Origin: CAZGOM01 sp964542875
GTDB lineage: Bacteria; Planctomycetota; Phycisphaerae; Phycisphaerales; Phycisphaeraceae
DNA: 32,529 nucleotides
Direction: 5' to 3'
Assembly (NCBI GenBank): GCA_964542875.1
Contig: CAZIWA010000060.1
Coordinates: forward strand, 1 to 32,529
Below, piece by piece: positions 31,733-32,529 of the stretch. Every line of letters begins with the position of its first letter. Positions within the stretch are counted from its first letter, which is position 1. Made by a program: the position numbers and the translations under genes. The notes below the pieces were generated by a model. The model did no database searches, was not told where the DNA came from, and saw only the letters and a program-made list of their open reading frames with translations.

Positions 31733-31782
31733 GATATTCTTGGCCAGTGCCCAGCCTTGTTCCACGAATTGTTTAAGGTTTT

Positions 31783-32529
31783 TTAACGTTTGAAGTAATC
31801 CGCCATTTTGCCCATGAAGCTTTTACGCTTGGGGGCGACCTCGTTGTTTTCGATCTGGGCCAGCTCACGCAGGAGTTCTTCCTGGCGTGCGGTGAGGGTG
31901 TGGGGGATTTCGATCATGGTGAAGACGGCCATGTCGCCTGAGCGCCCTGAGCGGAGATTCGGCAGGCCCTTGCCTTCGAGAAGGACATGGTCGCCATGCT
32001 GGGTGCCGGGCTTGATGGTGACTGTGAGTTCACTGCCGGAGAGGGAGGGAACTTTGACCTTGGCGCCAAGCGCGGCCTGAGTGAAGCTGATGGGCATTTT
32101 CAGGATGACATGGTCATCCTGCCGCTCAAAGAGCTTGTGCTCCTTAACGCGAGCGACGACGTGGAGGTCGCCGCGGGGTCCGCCTTGAGCGCCGGGTTCG
32201 CCTTCGCCCTGGATGCGCACGGCCTGTCCGTCATGGATGCCTGCGGGGATCTTGACGTTGAGGACGCGTTTTTTGGGTTTCCGGCCGGTGCCGCGGCAGT
32301 CTGTGCATTTGTCCTGGTAGACGCTGCCTGCGCCTGCGCAGTGCGGGCAGGTGCTGACCATCTGGAAGATGCCGCCCAGGCCGCCTTGGGCGACGCGGCC
32401 CTGTCCGCCGCAGGTGCGGCAGGTGGTGGGCTTGGTGCCGGGTTTGCCGCCGGTGCCGGTGCAGGTGGGGCAGGTGTCCTGGCGGGTGAATTCGATATCG
32501 ACGCTGGAGCCGTTGTAGACGTCTTCGAG
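31783..32529 (-). CDS. dnaJ: Chaperone protein DnaJ, C-terminal two-thirds
   Basis: DnaJ delivers unfolded proteins to DnaK and stimulates its ATPase. The gene is cut by the right edge, so the J domain and Gly/Phe region are missing. The frame is open to the last base of the window. Visible are the four zinc-finger repeats CPTCTGTG, CRTCGGQG, CPHCAGAG and CTDCRGTG, then the substrate-binding C-terminal domains (LNVKIPAGIHDGQAVRIQGE, GDLHVVARVKEH and FTQAALGAKVKVPSLSG), and a basic tail ending in KMADYFKR. All four zinc repeats are intact. An internal ATG in the third zinc repeat region (32361) is not a start. grpE follows 17-131 bases downstream, depending on its start. Confidence 0.95.
   Translation of the reverse strand, partial: LEDVYNGSSVDIEFTRQDTCPTCTGTGGKPGTKPTTCRTCGGQGRVAQGGLGGIFQMVSTCPHCAGAGSVYQDKCTDCRGTGRKPKKRVLNVKIPAGIHDGQAVRIQGEGEPGAQGGPRGDLHVVARVKEHKLFERQDDHVILKMPISFTQAALGAKVKVPSLSGSELTVTIKPGTQHGDHVLLEGKGLPNLRSGRSGDMAVFTMIEIPHTLTARQEELLRELAQIENNEVAPKRKSFMGKMADYFKR

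Noticed and set aside
1..32529. CRISPR arrays, tRNA/rRNA genes, IS elements, prophage genes
   Set aside because: No regularly spaced repeats, cloverleaf, transposase or phage structural genes were seen; the only mobile element is the intein.

Overview
The window is GC-rich bacterial chromosomal DNA. It carries ordinary housekeeping and envelope genes, an almost complete kdp potassium-pump operon, and one striking mobile element: an intein inside the replicative helicase gene dnaB. No phage, IS, CRISPR, rRNA or tRNA gene was seen. Heptose genes (hldD-hldE) imply an outer membrane with heptose-containing glycolipid or glycoprotein. Together with the FG-GAP, BNR and enolase-superfamily genes, this makes me think of a planctomycete (perhaps Phycisphaerae-like) or a neighbour in the PVC group. 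That placement is inference.

Layout. 1-3053: the 3' end of nusG with a good terminator, a DUF1810 gene, a histidine-phosphatase lipoprotein gene broken by a frameshift, and a calcium-loop FG-GAP protein that may be translated from a leaderless mRNA. 3197-8026: a tight operon of two tiny membrane peptides (the second is kdpF) followed by kdpA, kdpB and kdpC. KdpA has an unusual hydrophilic C-terminal tail, and no kdpD/kdpE is present. 8166-12304: elbB, a two-way terminator, gpsA (minus strand), an NDP-sugar epimerase and a secreted protein of unknown function. 12305-12555: a hairpin-rich intergenic region. 12556-15861: a large beta-propeller-like protein, a P-loop nucleotide-binding protein and a short CorA-like membrane protein. 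15975-18460: the hldD-hldE operon. 18625-19746: a sialidase-like BNR protein. 20050-22488: dnaB with the intein. 22679-27652 (minus strand): a very large M50 membrane protease, a TlpA-like thioredoxin and a galactonate/mannonate dehydratase-like enzyme. 27842-30265: priA. 30278-32529 (minus strand): a PPP-type phosphatase, then grpE and the 3' part of dnaJ, transcribed dnaJ to grpE.

The most interesting object is the dnaB intein (20734-21780, 349 residues). It sits between the Walker A lysine and threonine, begins with Ala rather than Cys/Ser, has two LAGLIDADG motifs, and shows the W...C...T signature expected of class 3 inteins.

At the scale of the whole window, the plus strand looks G-rich over C even where genes lie on the minus strand. 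This points to replication-strand asymmetry and explains the many long false plus-strand reading frames opposite minus-strand genes. NusG and the DnaB exteins look less skewed and use more C-ending codons than their surroundings, including the intein.
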